Positions 7,136 through 16,042 of a DNA stretch of 45,148 nt are shown here, one piece after another. A model generated the notes under the pieces. The model was not told the origin of the DNA and ran no database searches. It saw nothing but the letters and a program-made list of their open reading frames with translations. This DNA is from Acidilobaceae archaeon (GTDB taxonomy: Archaea; Thermoproteota; Thermoprotei_A; Sulfolobales; Acidilobaceae). The position numbers and the translations under genes were made by a program. Within the stretch, counting starts at the first letter, position 1. Each line of letters opens with the position of its first letter. The stretch lies in contig JALTZJ010000050.1 of assembly GCA_027046245.1 (NCBI GenBank), positions 1 to 45,148 on the forward strand, written 5' to 3'.

Positions 7136-7885
7136 CTAGAATCCCCACCTCATGACTAGCTTCTCGTGAAGGCGGTACGGTACTGCCTCTAGTAGTCGTC
7201 TCTCTCGTTGCACCATGGGAACCCTCACAGAGCCTCTAGGGAGTCTAGGTTCTTCGTACTCGATCTCCGCTAGAGCGGCCCCTTTAATAGTCATGACTAC
7301 ATCGCTAGCCCTTACCGTGCCTCCAGGCAAATGATAATAATTAAGGCCGCTTCGGGGTAGTACTACTCGCGATATGGAGGCTGCATCATCGATTTGGTTT
7401 ATTATGTGGAGTACCGTTGTAGCGGTTCCCGGCCTAGGCTCATTATCTACGGGGCTCTTGTGGAATCTGCATAGCATGCCTTCAACTAGGTCGCCGTATA
7501 CGGCTAGCTTGGGGGGTCCGGCTTCGCTGGGGAATACGTCTACGAGGATGTGGCTGTCTCCGCTTTCAGCTATGACTGCGTAGTCGAACGGAGACTCTAT
7601 TATAACCTTTGTTACGCTTCGCTGGTGCACTACTACGGGCTCAGATAACCTGATGTATATGCAGTTGAATAGGCCTTGCTCTGGTAAAAGAAATGGAGGG
7701 TAACTAGCTAGCAGTAGTCTCATGCCTGGCGCGAGCTTCCTGCGCGCAGCCACAGAGCCTTCGGGGGATAGCCGAATATACTCCTGCCAACCGCGAAACC
7801 TCCTCACTATAATGGTATTTCCGGCTACCTTGTAGGAGCCCTCGTCTAGCGGGCCTAGCCGGGTTTCCCCCTCTGAACCGTTCAA
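7136..7885 (-). CDS. DUF432-like protein paired with MscS
   Basis: A 249-residue soluble protein that I place tentatively in DUF432, an archaeal family of unknown function that I recall as a frequent neighbour of MscS genes. It is beta-rich, with no signal peptide, no membrane span and no catalytic signature. Features include a basic strand near residues 25-33 (IIVRRFRGW), a Gly/Pro-rich centre and an Arg-rich C-terminus. It begins at ATG 7885 and ends 1 base before the mscS start, giving a two-gene operon. A regulatory or accessory role for the channel is inference from that pairing. Confidence 0.65.
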   Translation of the reverse strand: MNGSEGETRLGPLDEGSYKVAGNTIIVRRFRGWQEYIRLSPEGSVAARRKLAPGMRLLLASYPPFLLPEQGLFNCIYIRLSEPVVVHQRSVTKVIIESPFDYAVIAESGDSHILVDVFPSEAGPPKLAVYGDLVEGMLCRFHKSPVDNEPRPGTATTVLHIINQIDDAASISRVVLPRSGLNYYHLPGGTVRASDVVMTIKGAALAEIEYEEPRLPRGSVRVPMVQRERRLLEAVPYRLHEKLVMRWGF

Positions 7886-8034
7886 CTCTCTAGTACCCTT
7901 TAGAGCGTGGTGTCTACCAGGATTGTTAGGGGTTATAAAGTAAATGTGTGGAGGCTGGGCTTAGACGCTAATACTCTCACTATTAGGGTTCTCCCAGTTA
8001 GTCCACTGTTAGCGGCCCGCGGGAGGCAAGGGTG

Positions 8035-8325
8035 ATGGATAGGGTACAGCTAAAGGGCAAGTGTGGGTCGTGCGACATGTGGCGCCCGCACGTTATGTAC
8101 GGTTATATAGGATACTGTAAGCTTCATTCGAAAATAACCTTTGAGGATGACTCCTGCAGTAGCTACAGGCCTTTACAGCTCGACTCTGAATATTACTGGT
8201 GCCTCACTTGTAGGATGAGGCTGACTCGCGAGGAGGCACCACTTCATATCTCCCGCGGGCACCGCGTATATAAATCTGCATATGTGGATCCGGATATTAG
8301 AGAGGAGATATACGATGCATTTTGA
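8035..8325 (+). CDS. Small crenarchaeal zinc-binding protein
   Basis: A 96-residue protein with two apparent zinc-ligand groups. The first is CGSC, then CKLH about 16 residues later. The second is CLTC followed by H..........H-type histidines (APLHISRGH). GGGAGG at 8021-8026 sits about 8 bases ahead of ATG 8035; GTG 8032 is also in frame but less well placed. The stop codon overlaps the TTG start of the oxidoreductase alpha subunit (TTGA), so the three genes form one operon. I do not recognise a named family. A role in assembly or regulation of the oxidoreductase is possible from context only. Confidence 0.75.
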   Translation: MDRVQLKGKCGSCDMWRPHVMYGYIGYCKLHSKITFEDDSCSSYRPLQLDSEYYWCLTCRMRLTREEAPLHISRGHRVYKSAYVDPDIREEIYDAF

Positions 8326-10277
8326 AATCGATAGTGGGGGTGAAGAACACGTTGGTTGACCTCACGCTGATAATAGCAGGCCCTCAGGGGGGAGGAATCG
8401 AAAGCGCTGGACAGATAGCTTTGAAGACCTTTGTGATAAAGGGATACAATGTAATTGGGACGAGAGAGTACCATAGCAACATAATGGGGGCCCACAGCTA
8501 CTACCTCATGAGAGTCAAGGACCGGAGACCAGGTAGTGTTAGGCTCCCTGTAGACGCCCTACTAGCCTTGGACGCCGAAAGCGTGTTTACCCACTTCAGC
8601 GATGTTAGAGAAGGCGGCTTCATAGTTTACGATCCAGCGACGGCGAAAAGCAGGATAGACCAGATACAACCTATGGCAACGCCCTTAAAGGAAAGACTTC
8701 GCCGCTTCTTCGCCGAAAGAGGAGAGAAGCCTACAGTAGAGGCAGCCATAAAGGCTGCAGAGGAGCACGGCGTAATTCCCGTCGGCCTCCCTCTTAAAAC
8801 GTTGCTAAAGCGTGTAGCGGAGGAGGCTAAAACGCCGCCTGCGAGCGTCAGCAAGACAGTGAACACTATGGGTCTAGCCGCAACGCTATACCTTCTGGGA
8901 GTAGAGCCTGAGATAGTCGAGAAGGCGATAGCACTTCAATTCGCCAGGAAGGAGAAGGTAGTCAAGGTTAACATTATAGCGGCTAGAATCGCAGTTGAAT
9001 ACGTTAAAGAGGTCATCGGGGCGAAGGCTAGGCTGCCTGACGGGCCACACAAAGGTAAACAGAGAATGATAGCGAGCGGTAACGACGTAGTGGGCATGGG
9101 TAAAATAGTGGCTGGCCTCGGGTTTATAAGCTACTACCCGATAACTCCTAGCAGCGACGAAGCGTTATACATAGAGAAGCATAACTATATAGCAGTGCCC
9201 TCTGATGCCGTGGGCGAGCTAGGGTATGACAAGCTTTCGATAGTCTCAATACAAACGGAAGACGAGCTCGCCGCAGTAAACATGGCTATAGGAGCAGCTC
9301 TCGCCGGAGCCAGGGCGACAACAACTACCAGCGGACCCGGATTCAGCTTAATGAACGAGGCCCTAAGCCTGGCAGTAGAAGCCGAGGTGCCGCTAGTCGT
9401 CACCCTCTGGATGAGAGCGGGGCCTAGTACGGGCATGCCAACAAGGACAGGACAACAGGACGTGCTCCACGCAATATTCTCAGGTCATGGAGACGCGCCC
9501 AAGATAGTTATAGCTAGCGGCGACCACGTTGAAGCCTACTACGACGCGATCAAAGCCTTCAACTGGGCAGAGAAATTCCAGGTGCCAGTTATACATCTAC
9601 TAGATAAGTATCTAGCCTCTACAATGGTTAGCCTAGACAGGGAAGATCTAGACCCTGAAAAGATAGTAATAGATAGAGGTAAACTAGTTGAAAAACCTGG
9701 CGAAGGCTACAAGAGGTACGAGATAACGGAAGATGGAATAAGTCCGAGAGCAAGAGTAGGAGACGCAGTTATGTATGTAACGGGCCTCGAACACACGCCC
9801 GATGGAAAGGCTACTGAGGACCCCGTAGCAAGAGAGGAAATGATGTTCAAGAGGGAGAGTAAGATGAAGGTCGTCGAGGAGGAGATACCCGAGGAAGACA
9901 AAGCTGTTCTATTGGGAGACAAGAATTCGGAGATAGCGCTAGTGAGCTTCGGCAGTAACAAGCCAATAATACTAGATGCGCTCGAGCTATTGAGAGACGA
10001 AGGAGTAACAGCTAGATTCGTTCACGTGAGGCTGCTAAGCCCCTTCCCTGGGCGGCTAGTAGCTGAAATTCTTGAAGGAGTAGAGAAAGTTATAGTAATC
10101 GAGGCAAACCTATGGGGCCAACTAGCCACCCTCCTAAGGGCATACGCTGGGATAAAGCCGCAGCACAGCATTGTTAAGATAAACGGGCGTCCGTTCTACG
10201 ACAACGAGCTTGCAGGCGCCATAAAGAGGGTGCTTGAGACCGGAGAGGAAAGGGTGGTGGTGCGCGGTGGCGCGTAG
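8322..10277 (+). CDS. 2-oxoacid:ferredoxin oxidoreductase, alpha subunit (gamma-alpha fusion)
   Basis: Subunit of the coenzyme-A acylating oxidoreductase that decarboxylates 2-oxoacids and passes electrons to ferredoxin. The 651-residue protein starts with the gamma domain (IIAGPQGGGIESAGQ, residues 17-31) fused to the alpha domain. The diagnostic YPITP motif is at residues 272-276. This two-subunit arrangement is the one known from Sulfolobus and Aeropyrum enzymes, which have broad 2-oxoacid specificity. The TTG start at 8322 overlaps the upstream stop. Internal GTG codons at 8334 and 8340 are alternatives, and the true start may be a few residues later. Its 3' end overlaps the beta subunit. 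Substrate (pyruvate versus 2-oxoglutarate) cannot be decided here. Confidence 0.93.
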   Translation: MKSIVGVKNTLVDLTLIIAGPQGGGIESAGQIALKTFVIKGYNVIGTREYHSNIMGAHSYYLMRVKDRRPGSVRLPVDALLALDAESVFTHFSDVREGGFIVYDPATAKSRIDQIQPMATPLKERLRRFFAERGEKPTVEAAIKAAEEHGVIPVGLPLKTLLKRVAEEAKTPPASVSKTVNTMGLAATLYLLGVEPEIVEKAIALQFARKEKVVKVNIIAARIAVEYVKEVIGAKARLPDGPHKGKQRMIASGNDVVGMGKIVAGLGFISYYPITPSSDEALYIEKHNYIAVPSDAVGELGYDKLSIVSIQTEDELAAVNMAIGAALAGARATTTTSGPGFSLMNEALSLAVEAEVPLVVTLWMRAGPSTGMPTRTGQQDVLHAIFSGHGDAPKIVIASGDHVEAYYDAIKAFNWAEKFQVPVIHLLDKYLASTMVSLDREDLDPEKIVIDRGKLVEKPGEGYKRYEITEDGISPRARVGDAVMYVTGLEHTPDGKATEDPVAREEMMFKRESKMKVVEEEIPEEDKAVLLGDKNSEIALVSFGSNKPIILDALELLRDEGVTARFVHVRLLSPFPGRLVAEILEGVEKVIVIEANLWGQLATLLRAYAGIKPQHSIVKINGRPFYDNELAGAIKRVLETGEERVVVRGGA

Positions 10278-11202
10278 CTGGTTAGATTACAAGAGCCCCG
10301 CCTGGGTACAGTGGTGCCCAGGATGCGGCGACTTCGGCATACTCAACAGTATCTATAGGGCACTAGCAGAGCTAAACATAGACCCAGAGAAGCTTGTAGT
10401 GGTAGGCGGCATCGGTTGCAGCGGTCGTACCACGTTCTACGTTAAGGGAAGCAATGCACATGCATTGCATGGAAGAGCTATACCTCTAGCAACAGGCATC
10501 AAACTCTCCAGGCCCGAGCTCACCGTAATAGTGTCCGCGGGAGATGGAGATTTACTAGGAATAGGAGGTGGCCACTTCGTAGCACTAGGAAGGAGAAACG
10601 TAGACATAACAGTGCTTCTATACGACAATGCAGTCTACGGGCTGACCAAGGGCCAGGCGGCTCCAACTCTTCCAGCATGGATACAGACCAAGGCGCTGGC
10701 TCACCCCAACATACATGATAACGTGAACCCTGTTCTTCTGGCGTTTGCTAGCGGCTATACATTCATAGCCAGAGGCTATGCGTACCACACTAATCAGCTA
10801 AAGGAGATAATAAAGGCTGCCATAAGGCATCGCGGCGCCTCGCTAGTAGATATACTGCAGCCATGTCCGACCTACAATAATGTGATGACTAACAAGTGGT
10901 ACGAGGAACGAGTATATTATGTTGACCAAGACGATCCGAGCTACGATCCAATAATAAGGACGGCGGAGGACTATAAGATAAAACTGCCAAAGATAATGGA
11001 AAAGTTGATGGAGTTCGGTGATAGGATACCACTAGGCATACTATACTGGAACCAGGCGAAGGAGCCCTTAGAAGATAGGCTAGAAAAGCTAATGCCCGGC
11101 TTCAAGGACGCCCCGCCGGGTACAAGGAAAATAAGTGTCAATGGAAAACCATTCCTTCATCCATTCGACGTGTTCAAGGACAGAGTAATAGAGGTTCCAT
11201 AG
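10267..11202 (+). CDS. 2-oxoacid:ferredoxin oxidoreductase, beta subunit
   Basis: A 311-residue TPP-binding subunit. WCPGCGDFG near the N-terminus carries two cysteines of the [4Fe-4S] site, with a further one in GGIGCSGR. The TPP/Mg motif is GDGDLLGIGGGH, followed by DNAVYGLTKGQ. The frame extends to 10234, but GTG 10267 is favoured because it directly precedes ARSWLDYKSPAWVQWCPGC, the usual start of this family, and GGTGGT lies upstream. The start overlaps the alpha-subunit stop by 11 bases. It converges with the AbrB-PhoU gene, only 6 bases away. No separate delta ferredoxin subunit is present. Confidence 0.94.
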   Translation: MARSWLDYKSPAWVQWCPGCGDFGILNSIYRALAELNIDPEKLVVVGGIGCSGRTTFYVKGSNAHALHGRAIPLATGIKLSRPELTVIVSAGDGDLLGIGGGHFVALGRRNVDITVLLYDNAVYGLTKGQAAPTLPAWIQTKALAHPNIHDNVNPVLLAFASGYTFIARGYAYHTNQLKEIIKAAIRHRGASLVDILQPCPTYNNVMTNKWYEERVYYVDQDDPSYDPIIRTAEDYKIKLPKIMEKLMEFGDRIPLGILYWNQAKEPLEDRLEKLMPGFKDAPPGTRKISVNGKPFLHPFDVFKDRVIEVP

Positions 11203-11208
11203 GCAGCC

Positions 11209-12231
11209 TCACACGGGCCTTTCTCGTGCCACATTCTTCTTTAATGGCAACTCCCCCCTGAGCACTGCAACGTCTATAGCAGCTTCACTTATATCAAGGC
11301 TATATCCAACGATTCGCTTAACATTTTCAAGGAGGTACGCTGGTATATCGGGTCCTCTCCTAAGCATAGCATCTATTTCATCTCGGATCATCTCTCCTCT
11401 GGCGGCAGCGGCCGACGCCAGAGAGACGTCTAAGCGTGTAAGCGACTCGGCTGAGTCGTGGAAAAGCGAGGTTACATTCTGGAGTAAGCGTCTTAGCCCG
11501 GCATTTACGCTCGCTGAGCCGCTGAGCTTGCCAGCGAGTATGACGGCGTGGTCAGCAACGCGTTCGATACTCTTCGATGCCACGATGTAATGTAGCGCCT
11601 CAGCCTGGCTTGAAAGGCCTAGCCTGTAGGGCGCCACTATGCCCTGTAACACTAGAGATAGTTGCCTAGCAATGTAGAGGTAGAGCCTGTCCACTACCTG
11701 ATCTCTTTCGGCCACCAGCCCGAGCCTGTAGGAGTCGCCTTCCAGAGCCGCAGCCACGTCTTTAAGCATGGAGTATGCAACCCTGGCTTGTCTGGAAAGG
11801 GCTCCTAGTAGGTCTATGCGGCCTACATCAGCTATACTCTGAAATATAACTGTGTTGCCGGTTTCCTCTACAGCAACAAAGCCCAGCATAATAGACTCTG
11901 CTATGCGTCTTGCTTCATCAACGCTGGGCTTACTTGTAGCAGTGAAAGAAACTCGTATAACGTCGAAGCCAGCTATGTAGCCGGAGACAAGCAGTCTAAC
12001 TAGAGTTCCCGTGCCCCCCCTTAGTGCATCAACATCTATAACTAGCTCCCTGTCATCGGGCTCTTTGTCTTCGGCAGCCGGAGCTACTCTAATACTTCCA
12101 TCAGGTAGCCTCTCGACCAAGAGAGGAGTGCCCTTGCTCCATCCCAGCGACTCGACCCACTCCTTGGGTAGCGTGACGGCGAAGGTGGATTTACCTACGA
12201 TCTGTAGCCGCCTCACTTCTTTACCAGCCAT
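11209..12231 (-). CDS. SpoVT/AbrB-PhoU fusion, phosphate-uptake regulator
   Basis: A 340-residue protein with an N-terminal SpoVT/AbrB swapped-hairpin domain (residues 1-48; EVRRLQIVGKSTFAVTLPKE) joined to two PhoU-like helical repeats. The repeats carry the metal-ligand style motif SIERVADHAVILAGKL around residues 220-235 and a second DISEAAIDVA near the C-terminus. AbrB domains bind DNA and PhoU domains sense transporter or phosphate state, so a phosphate-responsive regulator is the natural reading. It diverges from the pst operon with a shared 139-base intergenic region. A minus-strand TATA-like GATTAAAT at 12270-12277 fits its promoter. It differs from the stand-alone PhoU at the end of the pst operon. 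Confidence 0.88.
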   Translation of the reverse strand: MAGKEVRRLQIVGKSTFAVTLPKEWVESLGWSKGTPLLVERLPDGSIRVAPAAEDKEPDDRELVIDVDALRGGTGTLVRLLVSGYIAGFDVIRVSFTATSKPSVDEARRIAESIMLGFVAVEETGNTVIFQSIADVGRIDLLGALSRQARVAYSMLKDVAAALEGDSYRLGLVAERDQVVDRLYLYIARQLSLVLQGIVAPYRLGLSSQAEALHYIVASKSIERVADHAVILAGKLSGSASVNAGLRRLLQNVTSLFHDSAESLTRLDVSLASAAAARGEMIRDEIDAMLRRGPDIPAYLLENVKRIVGYSLDISEAAIDVAVLRGELPLKKNVARERPV

Positions 12232-12370
12232 ACTCTAAGTACCCATCGATAGGTATCTCTACTTACGGCATTTAATCTACGTTGTCATATCTTAACAGGC
12301 CTGCAACGCGCTCTCCACAACCCGGGAAGGGGGAAACGCGGGTTAGCGTCTCTACTTGGGGAGAAGCGTC
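12232..12370. promoter_or_regulatory. Divergent control region of the phosphate regulon
   Basis: The 139-base interval separates the AbrB-PhoU gene from pstS. It holds a minus-strand TATA-like element (12270-12277) and a plus-strand one (catatctta, about 12286-12294), only some 10 bases apart, so the two promoters overlap. A short inverted pair AACCCG/CGGGTT lies in the pstS leader (about 12318-12343). GGGGAG at 12358-12363 is the likely pstS ribosome-binding site. The layout would allow one bound regulator to control both directions. Confidence 0.5.
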
Positions 12371-13444
12371 ATGAGGATAGTCATAATAGGGATAACGTTG
12401 ATAGCTGTTCTAGCTATTGCAGTATTTATTCTACTCACTGCTGGAGGCGGGGAAGGCGAGGTTAGACTAGTAGGTAGCGGCTCCACCTTTATCTATCCCC
12501 AGTTGCAGGCTTGGATACAAGCCTTCACCCAGGCCAACTCAAATATACTAATTGAGTATACGCCTACAGGTAGTGGCGCAGGCCAAGCCCAGATGCTAGT
12601 AGACAAAACAGTAGACTTCGCCGGAAGCGATCCACCATTAACTAGGGATCAGTACGAGAAGTACAAGGGCCAGGTAGTACAGATACCAGTGATCCTTGGC
12701 GCTGTAGCCGTGGTATACAATATCCCTGGAGTCAATGAACTGCGGTTGAATGGCGAAGTACTAGCCCTGATATACCTAGGGGAAATAGAGTACTGGGACG
12801 ACCCCAGGATAACAGAGTTAAACCCAGGAGTGAATCTACCTCACGAGAGAATCGTGGCAATTCACAGAAGCGACAGCAGTGGAACAACCCACGTATTCAC
12901 GCTCTTCCTGAGTAAAGCGAGCAACGGCGCCTGGCCACAGGATCTAGTAGGTAAGAGCATCGAGTGGAGAGTAGATGCTACTGGGAGGGGCGTGGGCGCT
13001 AAGGGCAACCAGGGAGTGGCTCAGGCCGTCCAGGCTACCGAGTTCAGCCTGGGCTACGTGGAGTACTCATATGCTCTTGGGGCAGGCCTGAAAATGGCTT
13101 ATATAGAGAATGCCGCCGGTGAATTCCTTCAGCCAACCCCAGAGTCTATTCAGGCCGCAGCTAGGGCAGCGCTCCCGGCGATGCCTGACTCGCCCGCTGG
13201 AGATTGGAGTGGAGTACTTGATGCAGTTGTCTACGCCGAAGGAGAGGGGGTTTATCCAATAACGAGTTTCAGCTTTCTAATATTCTGGACTGAGTATCCG
13301 CAGGATAAAGCTGAAGCCGTGAAGAAGTTCGTAAACTTTATATTGAATGAGGGGGATAACTATATAGTTGAAGGGTACGTGGTGGTGCCTGACGAAGTGA
13401 AGGAGATCAATCGAAAAGCGGTGGAATTAATACGTACCGGGTAA
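12371..13444 (+). CDS. pstS: Phosphate ABC transporter, substrate-binding protein
   Basis: The extracytoplasmic phosphate-binding protein of the Pst system. A single hydrophobic anchor (about residues 2-22) has no lipobox cysteine, so the protein is probably tethered by this helix, as is common in archaea. The mature part has the PstS ligand motifs GSGSTFIYPQ, YTPTGSGAGQ, FAGSDPP and HRSDSSGTTHVF. TTG 12356 lies upstream in frame, but ATG 12371 has a GGGGAG Shine-Dalgarno at correct spacing and starts the signal anchor directly. First gene of pstSCAB-phoU. Confidence 0.95.
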   Translation: MRIVIIGITLIAVLAIAVFILLTAGGGEGEVRLVGSGSTFIYPQLQAWIQAFTQANSNILIEYTPTGSGAGQAQMLVDKTVDFAGSDPPLTRDQYEKYKGQVVQIPVILGAVAVVYNIPGVNELRLNGEVLALIYLGEIEYWDDPRITELNPGVNLPHERIVAIHRSDSSGTTHVFTLFLSKASNGAWPQDLVGKSIEWRVDATGRGVGAKGNQGVAQAVQATEFSLGYVEYSYALGAGLKMAYIENAAGEFLQPTPESIQAAARAALPAMPDSPAGDWSGVLDAVVYAEGEGVYPITSFSFLIFWTEYPQDKAEAVKKFVNFILNEGDNYIVEGYVVVPDEVKEINRKAVELIRTG

Positions 13445-13465
13445 AGAGGTAGAGGGGATTTTCTA

Positions 13466-14404
13466 TTGGCTCAAAAACGGCCTGCAGAGGCGCGGAGCGA
13501 CAAGCTTTTCTACTATGCACTAATCCCTTTCGCGAGCACTGCATTCCTAATAATACTATTAACTCTATTTGTGTTGACGGCTAAAGGGCTTCCAGCCCTC
13601 GAATTCTACGGTCTTAAGGTACTCACCTCTACTCGCTGGCTACCCAACGAATTCGATCCAGAGAAAGCCGTGTACGGCCTCTTACCCGCGATTGCCGGCA
13701 CACTAGTAACAGCTATTATAGCTGTAGTAATAGCGTTACCACTAAGCTTATCGCTTACCGTTCTAGTGGAGGAGCTAGCCCCTTCTAGGGTTAGGGATAT
13801 ACTATCAAGCCTTGTAGACGTGATGGCGGGGATGCCTACTATAGTATATGGTGTGTGGGGGATAGGATTCCTAGCGCCAATCCTAGCCCCGATATACTCG
13901 GGCCTTCAGTCGACTCTAGGTTCTCTACCGTTATTCTCCTGCGAACCCACAGGAGGGTTCAGCATACTGACGGCAGGACTCCTACTGGCTATAATGATTA
14001 TACCCTTCATTTTTGCAGTCGTGAAGGAAGCATACAGAGCGATACCGGCTACCTACAGGGAAGCAGCACTTAGCCTAGGAATGACCAGGTACGAGTATAC
14101 CAGGCTCCTCATGGGCATGATAAAGCCGGCCATAATAGCTGGGGTACTCCTAGGCTTTGGAAGGGCTGCTAGCGAGACCGTGGCGGTGGCATTAGTAGTC
14201 GGAAACGCCTTCAACTTGCCACTATGCATAATAGGGCCCGGGATCACAGTAAGTAGCCTCATAGCTAACCAGTTTGGAGAAGCAAACCTCTACCCCCTAA
14301 TGCAGAACGTGTTATACCTGGGTGGCCTTGTACTCCTCGTCCTAGGTCTGGCAAGTAACTTCCTGGGGATACTCATGCTCACCAGGGTGAGGGTACGTGT
14401 ATAA
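13466..14404 (+). CDS. pstC: Phosphate ABC transporter permease PstC
   Basis: A 312-residue inner-membrane permease with six predicted spans. The first is at about residues 17-43, followed by a periplasmic loop containing TSTRWLPNEFDPEKA. The ABC-interaction EAA loop is present as YREAALSLGMTRYEY. It starts at TTG 13466 with GAGGGG about 8 bases upstream. Its stop overlaps the pstA start region by 8 bases, implying coupled translation. It forms the translocation channel with PstA. Confidence 0.94.
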   Translation: MAQKRPAEARSDKLFYYALIPFASTAFLIILLTLFVLTAKGLPALEFYGLKVLTSTRWLPNEFDPEKAVYGLLPAIAGTLVTAIIAVVIALPLSLSLTVLVEELAPSRVRDILSSLVDVMAGMPTIVYGVWGIGFLAPILAPIYSGLQSTLGSLPLFSCEPTGGFSILTAGLLLAIMIIPFIFAVVKEAYRAIPATYREAALSLGMTRYEYTRLLMGMIKPAIIAGVLLGFGRAASETVAVALVVGNAFNLPLCIIGPGITVSSLIANQFGEANLYPLMQNVLYLGGLVLLVLGLASNFLGILMLTRVRVRV

Positions 14405-15239
14405 ACGTAGAATCATGAAGGATAGACTCTTCACTCTGGCAGTATCGGTATTAGGCCTCCTAGCGCTTGCCCCGTTATTCCATATAATCTACACCGTTAC
14501 AGTAAGAGGCGTTCCAGCGATACTAGAGGCGGGCCCCTCATTCTTCACAGAACCCCCTGCTCCCCCAGGCTCTGAGAGGCTAGGGGGCATAGCGCCGGCG
14601 CTGCTAGGCAGCTTCTGGCTTGCCCTGATCTCGACGATGCTAGGAATACCGTTGGCGTTCCTAGTGGGCCTCTTCCTCTATGAATTCAAGGAGTCGCGTC
14701 TAGCCAGGCTAGTAAGGGTCTTCACGATGAGTCTACTCGAGATTCCCACGATACTAGTAGGTATGCTAGTCTACACTATAGTGGTTATACCGTTAGGAGG
14801 ATTCAGCGTGGCGGCAGGCGCGATAGCACTAGCAATAGTTATGCTCCCCTACGTAGCAACCTACGTTGAAAGAGCCCTCGACTCTGTACCAGCTACATAC
14901 AGAGAGGCTGCACTGGGGCTAGGATTATCAAGGGCGAGAACCTCATTGATAATAGCGGGGATAGCAAGAAGAGGCGTACTAGCTGGCTTCCTTATAGGCT
15001 TTGCAAAGGCCATAGGCGAGACAGCACCGCTGCTCTTCACTGTAGGCAGTGCAAGAAACAGTTTAAACCCGTCCCCCTTCGAGCCTGGAGACGCTGTGCC
15101 GCTACTAGTCTTCCAATTCATAGCGACTCCCTACGAGAACTGGATTAAACTGGCCTGGGGGGCGGCATTCGTCCTCACAGTAACTGTTCTAACGGTATTT
15201 ATAGCTCTTAGAGTCGTGGTAAGGGAGGTGAGGCTCTAA
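14397..15239 (+). CDS. pstA: Phosphate ABC transporter permease PstA
   Basis: A 280-residue permease partner of PstC. It has about six hydrophobic spans and a canonical EAA loop (YREAALGLGLSRARTSLI). The periplasmic loop includes FFTEPPAPPGSERLGGIAPA, which resembles the PstA signature. The opening GTG 14397 overlaps pstC; ATG 14415 (residue 7) is an alternative with the basic residues then trimmed. The downstream pstB start follows its stop after one base. Confidence 0.94.
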   Translation: MYKRRIMKDRLFTLAVSVLGLLALAPLFHIIYTVTVRGVPAILEAGPSFFTEPPAPPGSERLGGIAPALLGSFWLALISTMLGIPLAFLVGLFLYEFKESRLARLVRVFTMSLLEIPTILVGMLVYTIVVIPLGGFSVAAGAIALAIVMLPYVATYVERALDSVPATYREAALGLGLSRARTSLIIAGIARRGVLAGFLIGFAKAIGETAPLLFTVGSARNSLNPSPFEPGDAVPLLVFQFIATPYENWIKLAWGAAFVLTVTVLTVFIALRVVVREVRL

Positions 15240-15240
15240 G

Positions 15241-16026
15241 TTGGAGAAGGCGGTTACAGAGCTGAAACCACCCCTCGAAGTCCAGATTAGGGAGTTAAGG
15301 GTTAAGCTAGAGGGTAGAGAGATACTCAAGGGTGTTTCTCTCTCGGCGAAGCCAGGCGCGGTAACGGCGGTTATGGGGCCTAGCGGTAGCGGTAAGAGCA
15401 CGCTCCTGAAAACAATTAACAGACTAATAGAATACTATCCAGGCGTCGAAGTAGAAGGCGACGTAGTAGTAGGAGGCGTTAGCGCCTTCGAGATGGACCC
15501 CTACCTACTTAGGAGATACGTTGCGATGGTGTTCCAGACCCCAAACCCCTTCCCACACCTAACAATATACGACAATGTTGCATTGGGGCCCAGAATACAT
15601 GGCTTGGCAAAGTCTAAGAAGGAGCTAGACGAGATAGTACGGTGGGCTCTAGAGAAGGCAATGCTGTGGGACGAGGTCAAGGACAGACTAAATGATTACC
15701 CGTCTAAGCTAAGCGGCGGACAGCAACAGAGGCTCAGCCTAGCACGCGCACTGGCCCTACGCCCGCCAGTGCTGCTCCTCGACGAACCGACAGCTAACAT
15801 AGACCCGGTGAACACTAAGAAGATAGAGGAGGCGATCATAGGGCTCGCACGTGAAGAGGGCACAACAGTTTTGATTGTCACGCATACGCCCCAGCAAGCG
15901 GCTAGGATAAGCGACTACATAGCAGTCCTATACGAAGGCAGACTAGTCGAGTGGGGACCCACGAAGGAAGTTGTGCTAAGACCGCGCCACGAGATAACTA
16001 GGGCATACCTGAAGGGTGAGATATAG
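15241..16026 (+). CDS. pstB: Phosphate ABC transporter ATPase PstB
   Basis: A 261-residue ABC ATPase that powers phosphate import. Walker A is GPSGSGKST (residues 46-54), the signature is LSGGQQQR (about 157), Walker B is VLLLDEPTANIDP (about 177) and the switch histidine is in VTHTPQQA. The Q-loop VFQTPNPFPHLTIYDN is typical of PstB. TTG 15241 is preceded by a strong GGAGGTGAGG at 15222-15231, which lies inside the end of pstA. Confidence 0.96.
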   Translation: MEKAVTELKPPLEVQIRELRVKLEGREILKGVSLSAKPGAVTAVMGPSGSGKSTLLKTINRLIEYYPGVEVEGDVVVGGVSAFEMDPYLLRRYVAMVFQTPNPFPHLTIYDNVALGPRIHGLAKSKKELDEIVRWALEKAMLWDEVKDRLNDYPSKLSGGQQQRLSLARALALRPPVLLLDEPTANIDPVNTKKIEEAIIGLAREEGTTVLIVTHTPQQAARISDYIAVLYEGRLVEWGPTKEVVLRPRHEITRAYLKGEI

Positions 16027-16042
16027 CGGGTGAGCTGTGGCC

